Shown here: positions 26,246 through 35,048 of the stretch, in pieces | How positions within the stretch are numbered: the stretch's first letter is position 1 | Layout of the letters: every line of letters begins with the position of its first letter | Assembly: GCF_030685535.1 (NCBI RefSeq) | Contig: NZ_CP131599.1 | Span: forward strand, 1,178,001-1,242,000 | Reading direction: 5' to 3' | Length of the DNA: 64,000 nt | Source of the DNA: Photobacterium leiognathi | GTDB taxonomy: Bacteria > Pseudomonadota > Gammaproteobacteria > Enterobacterales > Vibrionaceae | The notes under the pieces: model-generated | What the model was told of the DNA's origin: nothing | The model's database searches: none | Seen by the model: only the letters and a program-made list of their open reading frames with translations | Program-made: the position numbers and the translations under genes

Positions 26246-26799
26246 ATGAGCACTGAATTTACTTATTACAACGCTGAAACTGCGCCTGAAGAGTCTAAAG
26301 CTCTGGTGGAACAGTCTCTTAAAGGCTTTGGCATGCTACCAAATCTGCACGCTGTTCTTGCTGAAGCTCCAGCGACGTACGAAGCATACAACTGTTTATC
26401 AAGAACACAACATTTAGCCCGCTAGAGCAGCAGGTGGTCTTCATGACAGCGAACTTTGAGAACAACTGTCACTACTGCGTTCCGGGTCATACATGGATGA
26501 TGAAAGCAGGCAAAATGCCAGATGAAGTGATTGAAGCGCTGCGCGAAGGTACTACAGTTCCTGATGTGAAGTTACAAGCGTTGCATGATTTTACCAAAGA
26601 GCTGCTTGATAACCGTGGTCATATTGGTGATGAAAGACTGCAAGCCTTCCTAGATGCAGGTCTCACCACGCGTCAAGCACTTGAAGTACTGACGGGTTTG
26701 TCTGCAAAGCTTATCTCGAACTTCACTAACGCACTGGCACATACTGAACCTGATGCGCCATTCCAAAAATATGCGTGGACGCATCCTAACGAGCGTTAA
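26246..26799 (+). pseudogene. AhpD-like carboxymuconolactone decarboxylase family gene, frameshifted
   Basis: The start ATG at 26246 has AAGGAG upstream and encodes MSTEFTYYNAETAPEE... for about 48 residues before the frame shifts near 26388; that frame stops at TAG 26423-26425. The family sequence continues in another frame as LFIKNTTFSPLEQQ, with the redox/proton motif ENNCHYCVPGH near the middle and LTGLSAKLISNFTNA near the end. So a one-base loss or equivalent (such as four bases lost near AACTG) broke an AhpD-fold peroxidase-like protein. Context with quinone reductase and FrnE suggests a role in redox stress. A sequencing error is the alternative. Confidence 0.8.
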
Positions 26800-26874
26800 T
26801 CTAAACCAACAGCAATAACACCACTCAAGTACTGTTTGCGTAACGCCTACAGTACTTTCTAATAAGGAATCATC

Positions 26875-27531
26875 ATGAGTAATATGATTAAACTCGACAT
26901 AATTAGTGATGTCGTTTGCCCTTGGTGCATTATTGGTTACAACCACTTACAAGCCGCTATTAAAGAGCTTGGCATTGAAGACCGCATCGAGATTGAATGG
27001 CAACCTTTTGAGCTCAATCCGGATATGCCAGCTGAGGGAGAAAACCTTCGTCAGCACGTTGCACGTAAATATGGCAGTAGCGTAGAGGAAAGTAAAAACG
27101 CACGTATTCGTATCGCCAGCATTGGCGCGGAGCATGGCTTCAAGTTTAACTACTTTGATGACATGAAGATGGTGAACACATTTGACGCACACCTTCTGCT
27201 TGATTACGCCAAGAGTTTCGGCAAGCAGACTGAACTAAAAATGCGTTTATTTACCGCATTTTTCAGTGAGCAGAAAGACGTCTCTGACCGCGAGATTCTC
27301 AAGCAAGAGCTAATCTTTGTAGGCCTTGACCCTGAAGAAGGAATGCGCTGGCTAAATGATGCGGAGCAACGTAGTGCGATACGTAACGCAGAGAAACAAT
27401 GGCAGCAAATGGGTGTTTCAAGTGTGCCAACGGTCGTCTTCAACCGTGAGTCTGGCGTTTCTGGGGCGCACCCAGTTGAAGGTTATAAACAAATCCTATC
27501 TGAACTGATGGCTAAGGCGGATGCAGAATAA
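26875..27531 (+). CDS. DsbA-family (FrnE/2-hydroxychromene-2-carboxylate isomerase-like) protein
   Basis: The 218-aa protein has a thioredoxin-fold start with the CxxC motif CPWC at residues 15-18 (DVVCPWCIIGYNHL), then WQPFELNPDMPAEGENL and the conserved ending VSSVPTVVFNRESGVSGAHPVEGYKQIL with a cis-Pro. There is no signal peptide, so it is cytoplasmic, as FrnE-like oxidoreductases are. AAGGAATCATC precedes the ATG. It follows the AhpD-like pseudogene by 75 bases and may belong to the same transcript as the MdaB-like gene. The substrate is unknown. Confidence 0.88.
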   Translation: MSNMIKLDIISDVVCPWCIIGYNHLQAAIKELGIEDRIEIEWQPFELNPDMPAEGENLRQHVARKYGSSVEESKNARIRIASIGAEHGFKFNYFDDMKMVNTFDAHLLLDYAKSFGKQTELKMRLFTAFFSEQKDVSDREILKQELIFVGLDPEEGMRWLNDAEQRSAIRNAEKQWQQMGVSSVPTVVFNRESGVSGAHPVEGYKQILSELMAKADAE

Positions 27532-27582
27532 TACTTTACCGTTTTCATCCAGACGAGGTAGACATTCTCACGCCCATAACTA

Positions 27583-27605
27583 GGTTACTAAAAGTATACC
27601 AGTTG
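27583..27605 (+). promoter_or_regulatory. Operator-like motif, copy 2
   Basis: GGTTACTAAAAGTATACC followed by AGTTG lies 66 bases before the redoxin gene and differs from copy 1 at only a few bases. Confidence 0.65.
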
Positions 27606-27670
27606 CAACTGGTTTCCTAGTGGCTTATCTTTTTATCTACTTAGTTGTAAACCCAATTCAAGGAGTCGAG

Positions 27671-28210
27671 ATGACATACTCACAGAAGCTCAAAGCAGGT
27701 GACACTTTCCCTACATTAGAAGCAACAACCTTGGATGGGACCAAAGTTACGCTAGGTCAGCCTCAAGGTGATGCAACATGGCAAGCAGTGTTTATCTATC
27801 GTGGTAAGCATTGTCCACTTTGCACCAAATACCTTAATGAAATTGAGACCTACAAACAGGCCTTCAGCGATGCAGGCGTTGATATTTTGGCTGTCTCTGG
27901 CGATTCAAAGCAACAATTAGAGCAACATCTAGAAAAGCTCGATATCAGCTTCCCAATTGCGTATGGCCTAAGTGAGCAACAAATGAAGACGTTAGGACTT
28001 TATATTTCTCTACCGCGTTCTGAAGCAGAAACGGACCATAACTTTGCAGAGCCAGGGCTATTTGTCGTCAATGAGCACGGCAATGTCCATGTCGTTGACC
28101 TATCAAACAACCCATTTGTAAGGCCAGAGCTTGGCGCATTAACTCGCGGTCTAGCCTGGATTCGCGATCCAAACAACCATTACCCAATCCGAGGAACGCT
28201 AGACTACTAA
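27671..28210 (+). CDS. Redoxin / AhpC-TSA family peroxiredoxin-like protein
   Basis: This 179-aa protein has the thioredoxin-like peroxidase layout: LKAGDTFPTLEATTLDGTKV, then FIYRGKHCPLCTKYLNEIE with the peroxidatic Cys in CPLC, VDILAVSGDSKQQLEQHLEKLDISFPIAYGLS, and EPGLFVVNEHGNVHVVDLSNNPFVRP. It probably reduces peroxides or disulfides in the cytoplasm. I start at ATG 27671 because AAGGAG lies just upstream; an in-frame start 17 codons earlier has no such site. A copy of the shared operator-like motif and a terminator flank it, so it is its own transcript. Confidence 0.88.
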   Translation: MTYSQKLKAGDTFPTLEATTLDGTKVTLGQPQGDATWQAVFIYRGKHCPLCTKYLNEIETYKQAFSDAGVDILAVSGDSKQQLEQHLEKLDISFPIAYGLSEQQMKTLGLYISLPRSEAETDHNFAEPGLFVVNEHGNVHVVDLSNNPFVRPELGALTRGLAWIRDPNNHYPIRGTLDY

Positions 28211-28236
28211 GTCTCAAACCTCACAAGGCAAGAATG

Positions 28237-28268
28237 AAAAAGGCAATCTCGTAACAGGTTGCCTTTTT
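28237..28268 (+). terminator. Terminator after the redoxin gene
   Basis: AAAAAGGCAA and TTGCCTTTTT pair around a 12-base loop. T runs on both strands suggest use from both sides (HxlR gene on the minus strand). Confidence 0.85.
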
Positions 28269-28316
28269 GTATCGGTTGTTCAGTGATTGTTTGAACCAAC
28301 ACTACATAGCCGAACA

Positions 28317-28682
28317 TCATTTAATCTGAATATTGTTACTTTCAGACCACTTCCTCAATTCATCAAGAATTGTCAGAGCGCTTGTGCCAAACTCAGTCAG
28401 CTCATAACTCACCGCTAGTGGCTTGTCATTGATCACGCGACGTACCACCATATTTTCACTTTCTAGCTCTTTTAGGCGTTGGTCAACCATCTTCTTACTG
28501 GCTCCGCCCAACATTCTTGTAAGATCATTAAACCTCACTGGGCCGTCTTTCAGGTGGTAGATGATGGAACCCTTCCACTTAGAACCCAAGATCCGCATAC
28601 CTTTTTCTATCGCACAAGGCTCAGAGCAGGCATTGATAACATTCTTACGTCCTTTGGGGTCTATTTCTACTCTTGCTTTCAT
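28317..28682 (-). CDS. HxlR-family transcriptional regulator
   Basis: This 121-aa winged-helix protein has the HxlR signature CSEPCAIEKGMRILGSKWKGSIIYHLKDGPVRFNDL near residues 19-54 and MVDQRLKELESENMVVRRVINDKPLAVSYELTEFGTSA further on. Cys19 and Cys23 before the DNA-binding helix resemble redox- or aldehyde-sensing HxlR proteins such as QorR, YodB and HypR, which respond to quinones, diamide or aldehydes. I infer that it controls the redox genes through the three shared 23-bp motifs. An inverted repeat lies just upstream. Confidence 0.88.
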   Translation of the reverse strand: MKARVEIDPKGRKNVINACSEPCAIEKGMRILGSKWKGSIIYHLKDGPVRFNDLTRMLGGASKKMVDQRLKELESENMVVRRVINDKPLAVSYELTEFGTSALTILDELRKWSESNNIQIK

Positions 28683-28700
28683 ACAACCTCACCAATCAAG

Positions 28701-28752
28701 AAACCAGATAGCTGGGGTTCATTCATTGAAAGAAGCCACAAATATCTGGTTT
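28701..28752. repeat. Inverted repeat upstream of the HxlR gene
   Basis: AAACCAGATA (28701-28710) and TATCTGGTTT (28743-28752) are perfect inverted partners 32 bases apart, directly before the HxlR start. They could be a regulator site or a hairpin ending the MdaB-like transcript. Confidence 0.5.
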
Positions 28753-28836
28753 AAGTCTTACGCCATAGTAGCACTACGCGCCAATTGAATTAAGTTCTCA
28801 GTAGAGGTAATTAACGAACCCTACTGGTCTTGTTAA

Positions 28837-29421
28837 TTAAAATAGCTCATTAAGGTGCGATTCAAAGCGTGCAAAGTCATTTTCAATATCGCCATTCTTC
28901 ATCACGTCATAACAAGCGAAAGTCGGCAATGCTGACATACCAAAGAAACGAAAGTTAGCGTGCATGTGGAACATTAAATCATCCACACCTTTACCTTGGA
29001 ATAAGAATTCATCTTGATCATCAAATGATTCTTTTGGTGCGTTGAATGTCAGTGAAAGCATATATTTGGTGTTAGTACGCGTGCCACCTGTACCATAGTT
29101 CTTAGTTGGCTCTTCTGCGCTACGACCATCAAAAGCACACAATGCGCCGCCCATACCAGCAGTGAATACTTCATCCATATATTTTTTGAAAGACCAAGGA
29201 ATAGTCATCCAGTTTACTGGGGATTGTAGAATAACACGATCAGCCCACTCAAAATGCGCTAACTGTTCATCAACGACCCATTCCTCTTGCATGGTTACGA
29301 TGCGAACTGAATGACCTTTCTGCTCTAATAATGTCGCCGCTTTATCTACCAAAGAAGCGTTAAGTTTACCTTCTGAGAATGGTGATGGTTCGTGGGCATT
29401 GATGATAAGAACGTTACTCAT
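28837..29421 (-). CDS. MdaB-like NAD(P)H:quinone oxidoreductase, copy 2
   Basis: The 194-aa protein is about 90% identical to the plus-strand copy at 25648 and has the same motifs: [46 protein letters not shown]. It has the shorter GMGGA in place of the poly-G stretch, so it is probably the ancestral state. Upstream lie a heptanucleotide array (29473-29513) and a third copy of the shared operator-like motif (29545-29567). Two near-identical quinone reductases in one island point to duplication and to strong selection for dosage or for a backup copy. Confidence 0.9.
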   Translation of the reverse strand: MSNVLIINAHEPSPFSEGKLNASLVDKAATLLEQKGHSVRIVTMQEEWVVDEQLAHFEWADRVILQSPVNWMTIPWSFKKYMDEVFTAGMGGALCAFDGRSAEEPTKNYGTGGTRTNTKYMLSLTFNAPKESFDDQDEFLFQGKGVDDLMFHMHANFRFFGMSALPTFACYDVMKNGDIENDFARFESHLNELF

Positions 29422-29472
29422 AGCTAATTACTCCGCAAAAAAATAGATTGGATACACAAATGAAACCCTCGT

Positions 29473-29513
29473 CTCTTGTATCTTGTATCTTGTATCTTGT
29501 ATCTTGTATCTTG
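29473..29513. repeat. Heptanucleotide tandem repeat (TTGTATC x5) in a promoter region
   Basis: Five perfect TTGTATC units run from 29476 to 29510, with partial units at both ends. They lie 55-90 bases before the start of the second MdaB-like gene and between it and its operator-like motif, so unit number would change promoter spacing. Confidence 0.9.
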
Positions 29514-29544
29514 CGGTATATATTAGTTACCTGATATTGGATTA

Positions 29545-29567
29545 CAATTAGTATACTTTTAGTAACC
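29545..29567 (-). promoter_or_regulatory. Operator-like motif, copy 3 (minus strand)
   Basis: On the minus strand it reads GGTTACTAAAAGTATACT followed by AATTG, about 124 bases before the second MdaB-like gene. It matches copy 2 at 21 of 23 bases. Confidence 0.65.
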
Positions 29568-29658
29568 TACTCTTAAGAGTATGTGGAATGACTCATATAG
29601 GGTCACAGACTGTCAGAGACTAGCTAATTGGAACCCTAAGAAATAGGGCTCTTTTCAA

Positions 29659-30305
29659 CTAACAATCAGTGTCTTCTGAAAGTAATAATGCATCTTCTAG
29701 TTCAACACCAAGATAGCGAATCGTGTTATCTACCTTTGTATGTCCCAGTAAAAGCTGCACCACTCGAATTTTTTCGTTTTTGTATAGACTAATGTAGCTT
29801 TGGTTCGCCTCATTGAGTGAGTACCATAAAGATGAGAATCCAACCCAAGATCTGATGCCCACTTTCTGACTAGGGACCTATAGTACGAATAACTAATTGG
29901 TTGTTGCTCTCGTCTTTGGCTTGGAAAAAGAAAATCGCTGGCGTCTAAAGCAGAAATCAAAATCTATTTCATTAGACTTTGTTGAGTTCTTGTCGTTATT
30001 TCAAATTGAACTTCAATGTCTGTTTTTCGTTGAGTATGCTTAGCACGACTGAATATCCTACCTTGAGAAGATACATCGCAAACCCTGAGCGAGAGCAAGT
30101 CACTTGCTCTAAGTTTGCTATTAATAGCTAAGTTAAGTAGCGCAAGCTGCATCAAACTATTTTCAATCTCTAGTCTGGTTCTGATCCGCCAAATTTCCTC
30201 AAGCCGAAAAGGCTTTTTGACACCACTTCGTTTTGTTTTGTTAAAACCACCATAATGACCTCCTTCTTTTTTATCATCACGATTGTAGTTGGAAGGAATT
30301 GGCAA
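29659..30305 (-). pseudogene. Tyrosine-type recombinase, broken by a stop codon and a frameshift
   Basis: Three segments of one integrase are visible. The N-terminal part has RLEEIWRIRTRLEIENSLMQL and INSKLRASDLLSLRVCDV (catalytic Arg region). A TAG (29961-29963), probably from a TGG Trp, follows SLMK. The frame continues with ASDFLFPSQRREQQP and GTHSMRRTKATLVYTKTK (HxxR region). Then one base is missing in an A run near 29790, and the final part (IRVVQLLLGHTKVDNTIRYLG, with the Tyr) is in another frame. Because two lesions exist, it is probably dead. It marks the end of the redox island and may have mobilised it. Confidence 0.8.
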
Positions 30306-30500
30306 AACTGATTGTATAATTAATCATTAGTAAAAGTAGGTCACTAGTGATGCAATAAACAAGTCAATATTGTTGCGCTAAGTAACTTTGGGGCAGAAAT
30401 GAGCTTGGCAATATCCCCTCTAATCGATCCTAATCAGCAAAGAAAACACAGTTCTCAAGGCTCTTTCTAGTTAAAAATATCGATAAGCCAAGAGAAATAA

Positions 30501-30535
30501 AAAACCACAGGCACATGACGTGAACCTGTGGTTTT
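30501..30535 (-). terminator. Terminator after hypB
   Basis: AAAACCACAGG and CCTGTGGTTTT pair over 11 bases around a 13-base loop and are followed on the minus strand by a T run, 26 bases after the hypB stop. Confidence 0.88.
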
Positions 30536-30560
30536 AAAATTTGATAAATAACTGTCGAAA

Positions 30561-31622
30561 TTACTGACGTTGCTGTAGTTGTTCAGTCAGCCAATTTAAC
30601 CATGCATCCACTCCCTCACCAGTTTTGGCTGACAGTTTGATCACTTGAATAGTTGGATTAACTTTACGAGCACTCGCAATGCAGTCTTCAATTTTAATGT
30701 CTACATAAGGCAATAAATCAACTTTGTTGATCAACATTAAGTCAGCGGCTGCAAACATATTCGGGTATTTAAGTGGCTTATCATCCCCTTCAGTGACAGA
30801 GAGGATTGCTACTTTACATGCTTCACCTAAATCAAAACTCGCAGGGCAGACCAAGTTACCCACGTTTTCAATAAACAAGAAACCCGGTTCATTCATGGCC
30901 AGTTGATGATAAGCATCATGCACCATTTGGGCATCTAAATGGCAACCTTTACCAGTATTGACTTGAATTGCAGGCACTTCAGTTGCACGAATACGATCCG
31001 CATCATTTGATGTTTGCTGATCCCCTTCAATTACCGCACATGGGAACTTCTGCTTTAGCAGCATTAAGGTTTCAGTAAGCAAGGTCGTTTTACCAGAACC
31101 AGGGCTTGAAACGAGGTTAAGTACTAACTGCTTATTGGCTTCAAAATGCTCACGATTATGTTCAGCCAGTTTGTTGTTATTGCCTAAAATATCCATCTCT
31201 AACGTCAGTAGTTGACGCTGAGAAACCCCAGCTACATGGACTTCTGCTTCACCTTTACCGTAATGTAAGTCGCCTTTCGCCATGGTTTCTGGTTGGTGAT
31301 GTTCATGGCTATGATGGTCATGATGAGAGTGCTCATGGTGATCGTGATGTGAATGCGAATGACCATGATCGTGATGCGATGTTGCAGGTAAAGTGTAATG
31401 AACGTGATGATGCACGTCACCTTGATGGTGATAGTGATGATGGATCACAACAGGCTGTTCATTGCTCACTTGTTGAGCTTGGCTGTGATCATGACGATGT
31501 CCATTATGATGATGCTCGTGGTGGTCATGTTCATGGTGACTATGCCCGTGGTGATCGTGATAATGATCCCCGTGTGTGACACCTTCTACTCGGCTATCTC
31601 CGCAACCACATACATTACACAT
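30561..31622 (-). CDS. hypB: Hydrogenase nickel incorporation GTPase HypB
   Basis: The 353-aa protein starts [14 protein letters not shown], the high-affinity nickel site CxxCGCG. It then has a long His-rich region (about residues 20-115), a SIMIBI GTPase domain with P-loop [11 protein letters not shown] near residue 175, the DxxD-type [23 protein letters not shown] (NKxD) and a C-terminal helix. HypB stores and, with HypA, delivers Ni2+ to the hydrogenase large subunit. The start codon overlaps the hypA stop by one base (TAATG). It is the last gene of hupE-hypF-hypA-hypB. The His-rich segment is longer than in many HypB proteins and suggests nickel storage. Confidence 0.96.
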   Translation of the reverse strand: MCNVCGCGDSRVEGVTHGDHYHDHHGHSHHEHDHHEHHHNGHRHDHSQAQQVSNEQPVVIHHHYHHQGDVHHHVHYTLPATSHHDHGHSHSHHDHHEHSHHDHHSHEHHQPETMAKGDLHYGKGEAEVHVAGVSQRQLLTLEMDILGNNNKLAEHNREHFEANKQLVLNLVSSPGSGKTTLLTETLMLLKQKFPCAVIEGDQQTSNDADRIRATEVPAIQVNTGKGCHLDAQMVHDAYHQLAMNEPGFLFIENVGNLVCPASFDLGEACKVAILSVTEGDDKPLKYPNMFAAADLMLINKVDLLPYVDIKIEDCIASARKVNPTIQVIKLSAKTGEGVDAWLNWLTEQLQQRQ

Positions 31623-31963
31623 TACTCAACCTCAATATTCTTAATCATTAATTCGTCACCGGTTTCAACTTTGAGCTGATAACCATGGCAATGAGGGCAA
31701 CAGACACCGCGCTCGTCCATATCGATATAGCGTTGACAATCCATACACCATACCTGAGCTTGTACTGGCTCAATGGCTAACTTAGCGCCTTCTGCAATCG
31801 TCCCTCGTGTTGCAAATTCAAATCCTGTTGCCAATGCATGGGGCTCAATGCACGATAATGTGCCAATAGCTAATGTCACCCGAGTTACACGATGAAAGCC
31901 TTGCTTTTTCGCTTGTTCAACCACGGTGTCCACCGTATTCATACTCAGTGATAACTCATGCAT
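31622..31963 (-). CDS. hypA: Hydrogenase nickel incorporation protein HypA
   Basis: The 113-aa protein begins MHELSL, with His2 as nickel ligand, and has two zinc-binding CxxC pairs (CMDC and CPHC, about residues 73-92). Length and order are those of E. coli HypA. It brings nickel to HypB and the hydrogenase precursor. Its stop overlaps the hypB start (TAATG) and it lies 12 bases after hypF, so the genes share a transcript. GAGAGACATGCT precedes the ATG. Confidence 0.96.
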   Translation of the reverse strand: MHELSLSMNTVDTVVEQAKKQGFHRVTRVTLAIGTLSCIEPHALATGFEFATRGTIAEGAKLAIEPVQAQVWCMDCQRYIDMDERGVCCPHCHGYQLKVETGDELMIKNIEVE

Positions 31964-31974
31964 AGCATGTCTCT

Positions 31975-34356
31975 CTAATTATTATGTTGGAAAATGGCAT
32001 ACCACAGTTGCCCTGCCGCAATAGATGCATCATTAGCAGGAAGCATTTCGCCACAAAAAAGGGATAAATCCTGTTGTTTCGCCAGCGCAAATACCTTATC
32101 GACTAATACACGGTTTTGAAAAACACCGCCGCCTAACGCTATCGGTAAATGGCTGTAATCTCGGGCAATATCTATGATCACGTTGGCAATTGCGGTAATA
32201 AAACCTAAAGCTAATTCGTGACGTAACGTATCACTATTGTCAGTAGCGATACGTTGCAGTAATTGCGCTGAAAATAACGGCTGCCAGTCGATAAGATTGG
32301 TTTTACTGATATCAAACGATAACGCTGACTCAGAGCATGCGTACATGGCAGCGTGTTCAAGTTGTAAGCCGCATTCGCCTTCATAGCCAACTCTATCCAC
32401 CAAGCCTAATAAACTTGCCCATGCATCAATTAAACGCCCCATGGATGAGGTATATGGCGATTGACTGCCTGACTGCCATAACAGATAAAGATTATTAAAG
32501 TAAAACTCACTCCAAGCACTGAATGCTGGCAGTTGCATCGCTTTAATGTCAGCCAATGAGTAGCATTCCAATAATATGGCAAACAATAATCGAGCTGGCT
32601 CTTTTATCGCTTTTTCGCCGCCAATTAAGCGAAATTGACGTAAATGTCCGACACGTTGGTAACTGTGTGGTGTTGAAAGTAAAACTTCCCCACCCCACAC
32701 GGTTTGATCGTCGCCCCAACCTGTACCATCAAAAGTAAAACCTAATACTTGCTCGGTTAAATGATGCTCTGCCATGACCGCTAATACATGGGCATGATGG
32801 TGCTGTACCTTCAACAGTGGTGCAGTTAAATTCGCTTTTGCGTGGTAAGTTTGCGCAAATTGTGATGAGTGATAACCGGGATGTTTATCGCATACCAATT
32901 GCTGCGGTTTAACATGATACAGTGCGACCAAATGATGAAAGGTATCCTGGTAACGCTGCTCGGTATCAAGATCATCCAAGTCACCAATATAAGGTGATAA
33001 TAGCCATTGTTTCGGCAATGCTAACCCAATCGTCGATTTTTGCTCTGCACCTAGGGCTACGGTGATATTACCTGTGTTTTGTTCGCTACCTATTCCAAAA
33101 TGGCTCACTGGCGCATAACCTCTTGCCATGCGCAGCACACGAATTTTTCCGCCAGCATAATGAACAAGGCTATCATCGCACGCACTTACAATCGGGCGAT
33201 TATGATCCAAAATAGCGCTAATGCAGCCAGAGAACTGAGCACTCACTTGCGCTAATTCTGTCGCAATTGGCATGCCTGATAAGTTAGCACTGGTCATTAC
33301 CAATGCGCTGGTTGCCCCTAGTTTCTCAAGCTCTGCAAACAACAAATAATGCAATGGCGTATAAGGCAGCATGACGCCTAGATATGGCACGTTAGGAGCA
33401 AGATCGTCAGTAAGTTTTACATCTTGACCACATTGGGCATCTCGCTTGCGCATGAGCACAATCGGTCTTGCTTGTAATTCCAATGCTTGCCATTCAACAT
33501 CACAACCTTCAACCACTTCTTTAGCAATATCAAAGTCAGATACCATGATCGCTAACGGCTTCGATGGGCGATGTTTCAATAAACGTAAATTGGCGACGGC
33601 TTGAGGATTCGTCGCATCGCAAGCTAAGTGAAAACCACCGATACCTTTAATTGCAACGATGTCACCGTTTTTAATCTTTTGCGCAAGCTGCTCAATCGCC
33701 GTGTGTTTAGTAGCAATAAGTGGTAATTCAGCACAAGATTTCACTCTCAGCTTGGCATCATAAAGCGTGACCCAAGGACCACAGCAATCACAGCTGATCG
33801 GCTGGGCATGATAGCGACGATCTAAGGGATTTTTATACGCCTTAGCACAATCAGGACACAGCGCAAAGTCTTGCATACTAGTGGCTGTGCGATCATAAGG
33901 CAGCGCTTTAATAATGCTATAACGAGGGCCACAGTGGGTGCAGTTGGTAAAGGGGTACTGGAAATATCGAGAATCTGCATTGGAAATATCCCGCTTACAG
34001 GCATCGCAAAGCCCTTGATCCGGTGATATACACACTGTTGTGCTATCACGTAGCTGGCTTTGTTCAATACCAAAACTAATCGGCTTTTCCAATTCAGACC
34101 ATAATGGTCGTTCGGTGATCGTCACATCATCAATGCGACTTAATGTCGGTGCTTGTTCAACTAATTGAGCAGAGAAAGACGCTAACGTTGAAAGCGAACC
34201 TTGAACGTCAATCTTTACCCCTTCCGAATCATTGATCACCGAACCAACTAGCGCATGTTGTATCGCTAGTTGGTAGACAAAGGGGCGGAAACCGACCCCC
34301 TGTACAATGCCGGTAATATGAATATATTGTCGTGCAATGTTGTCTGTCACTATCAC
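31975..34356 (-). CDS. hypF: Carbamoyltransferase HypF
   Basis: The 793-aa protein has an N-terminal acylphosphatase domain (ITGIVQGVGFRPFVYQLA near residue 14), two zinc fingers (CDACKRDI...CTHCGPRY and CPDCAKAY...CDCCGPW, about 116-195), a YrdC-like domain and a C-terminal Kae1-like carbamoyltransferase domain with VQHHHAHVLAVMAEH. It makes the CN- precursor of the [NiFe] centre from carbamoyl phosphate. The start is a GTG at 34354-34356 (second GTG six bases later is possible). The gene lies between hupE and hypA with gaps of 10 and 11 bases. Confidence 0.95.
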   Translation of the reverse strand: MIVTDNIARQYIHITGIVQGVGFRPFVYQLAIQHALVGSVINDSEGVKIDVQGSLSTLASFSAQLVEQAPTLSRIDDVTITERPLWSELEKPISFGIEQSQLRDSTTVCISPDQGLCDACKRDISNADSRYFQYPFTNCTHCGPRYSIIKALPYDRTATSMQDFALCPDCAKAYKNPLDRRYHAQPISCDCCGPWVTLYDAKLRVKSCAELPLIATKHTAIEQLAQKIKNGDIVAIKGIGGFHLACDATNPQAVANLRLLKHRPSKPLAIMVSDFDIAKEVVEGCDVEWQALELQARPIVLMRKRDAQCGQDVKLTDDLAPNVPYLGVMLPYTPLHYLLFAELEKLGATSALVMTSANLSGMPIATELAQVSAQFSGCISAILDHNRPIVSACDDSLVHYAGGKIRVLRMARGYAPVSHFGIGSEQNTGNITVALGAEQKSTIGLALPKQWLLSPYIGDLDDLDTEQRYQDTFHHLVALYHVKPQQLVCDKHPGYHSSQFAQTYHAKANLTAPLLKVQHHHAHVLAVMAEHHLTEQVLGFTFDGTGWGDDQTVWGGEVLLSTPHSYQRVGHLRQFRLIGGEKAIKEPARLLFAILLECYSLADIKAMQLPAFSAWSEFYFNNLYLLWQSGSQSPYTSSMGRLIDAWASLLGLVDRVGYEGECGLQLEHAAMYACSESALSFDISKTNLIDWQPLFSAQLLQRIATDNSDTLRHELALGFITAIANVIIDIARDYSHLPIALGGGVFQNRVLVDKVFALAKQQDLSLFCGEMLPANDASIAAGQLWYAIFQHNN

Positions 34357-34366
34357 TGCCCTGCAA

Positions 34367-34954
34367 TTAAGACAGCATTAACATGCCACCAAATGCCGCC
34401 ATTACGACACCTAGTACGCCTGTTACGCGACGGTTTGCTGCAGAATTTGCAATGAACTTACCTAGTACCACACCACAAGCGTGTAGCGTCGCTGTTGCTA
34501 GTACGAAACCAATGAAGTATTCAGCCGTACGAGCGCCAAGTGGCATTTCCATACCGTGAGCCATACCGTGGAATAGTGCGAATGCCATTACAGCACCTGT
34601 TGCCACTTTCGCAGAAAGACGACCACCAGCAAGTAACATTGCGCCCATAGCAATAACAGAAACAGCGATACCTAGTTCAACACCTGGGATCACCACACCA
34701 GAAACACCCAACGCAGCACCAACAATCATGATAGAGATGAATGCAAGAGGTAGACGAGAAATGGCTTTACCACCCATGATTGCCGCTAATAGACCCACAC
34801 CTAGCATTACGCTTAAATGATCCATACCTGTGAATGGGTGAACAAAACCACTCATGAAAGCTGATGCGTGAGGACCAATGTGACCAGGGTGTGCTAAAGC
34901 AAGAGGAGAAAAAGAGGTAGCTAGCAAACCCACCATTAGATGTTTCATTTTCAT
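34367..34954 (-). CDS. hupE: HupE/UreJ-family nickel transporter
   Basis: This 195-aa protein has a signal peptide (MKMKHLMVGLLATSFSPLALA) and the family motif AHPGHIGPHA followed by SGFVHPFTGMDHLSVMLGVGLLAA, with a conserved His pair that coordinates nickel. Six hydrophobic helices follow, and the second motif FALFHGMAHGMEMP lies near residue 120. HupE imports Ni2+ for hydrogenase or urease maturation. It starts the hupE-hypF-hypA-hypB run and therefore probably feeds nickel straight to HypA/HypB. No sigma-54 site was found upstream, so this operon may be controlled differently from the hyc genes. Confidence 0.9.
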   Translation of the reverse strand: MKMKHLMVGLLATSFSPLALAHPGHIGPHASAFMSGFVHPFTGMDHLSVMLGVGLLAAIMGGKAISRLPLAFISIMIVGAALGVSGVVIPGVELGIAVSVIAMGAMLLAGGRLSAKVATGAVMAFALFHGMAHGMEMPLGARTAEYFIGFVLATATLHACGVVLGKFIANSAANRRVTGVLGVVMAAFGGMLMLS

Positions 34955-35048
34955 ATCAGTATCTTCTTAAAAATTAACCAGCATATCCGGTAATGTTGTT
35001 AAACACTTCACGCCATGACTCAGCGTTAAGTACGATAAAAGCACGACA

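Noticed and set aside
29473..29513. CRISPR-like array
   Set aside because: Units are seven bases without spacers; it is a simple tandem repeat.
30390..30480. Short plus-strand ORF starting MSLAISPLIDPN
   Set aside because: It is only about 23 codons with no ribosome binding site; perhaps a gene remnant but not supportable.
31232..31679. Open frames within the hypB His-rich region on the other frames and strand
   Set aside because: They are caused by the biased codon repeats of the His-rich segment and have no ribosome binding sites.
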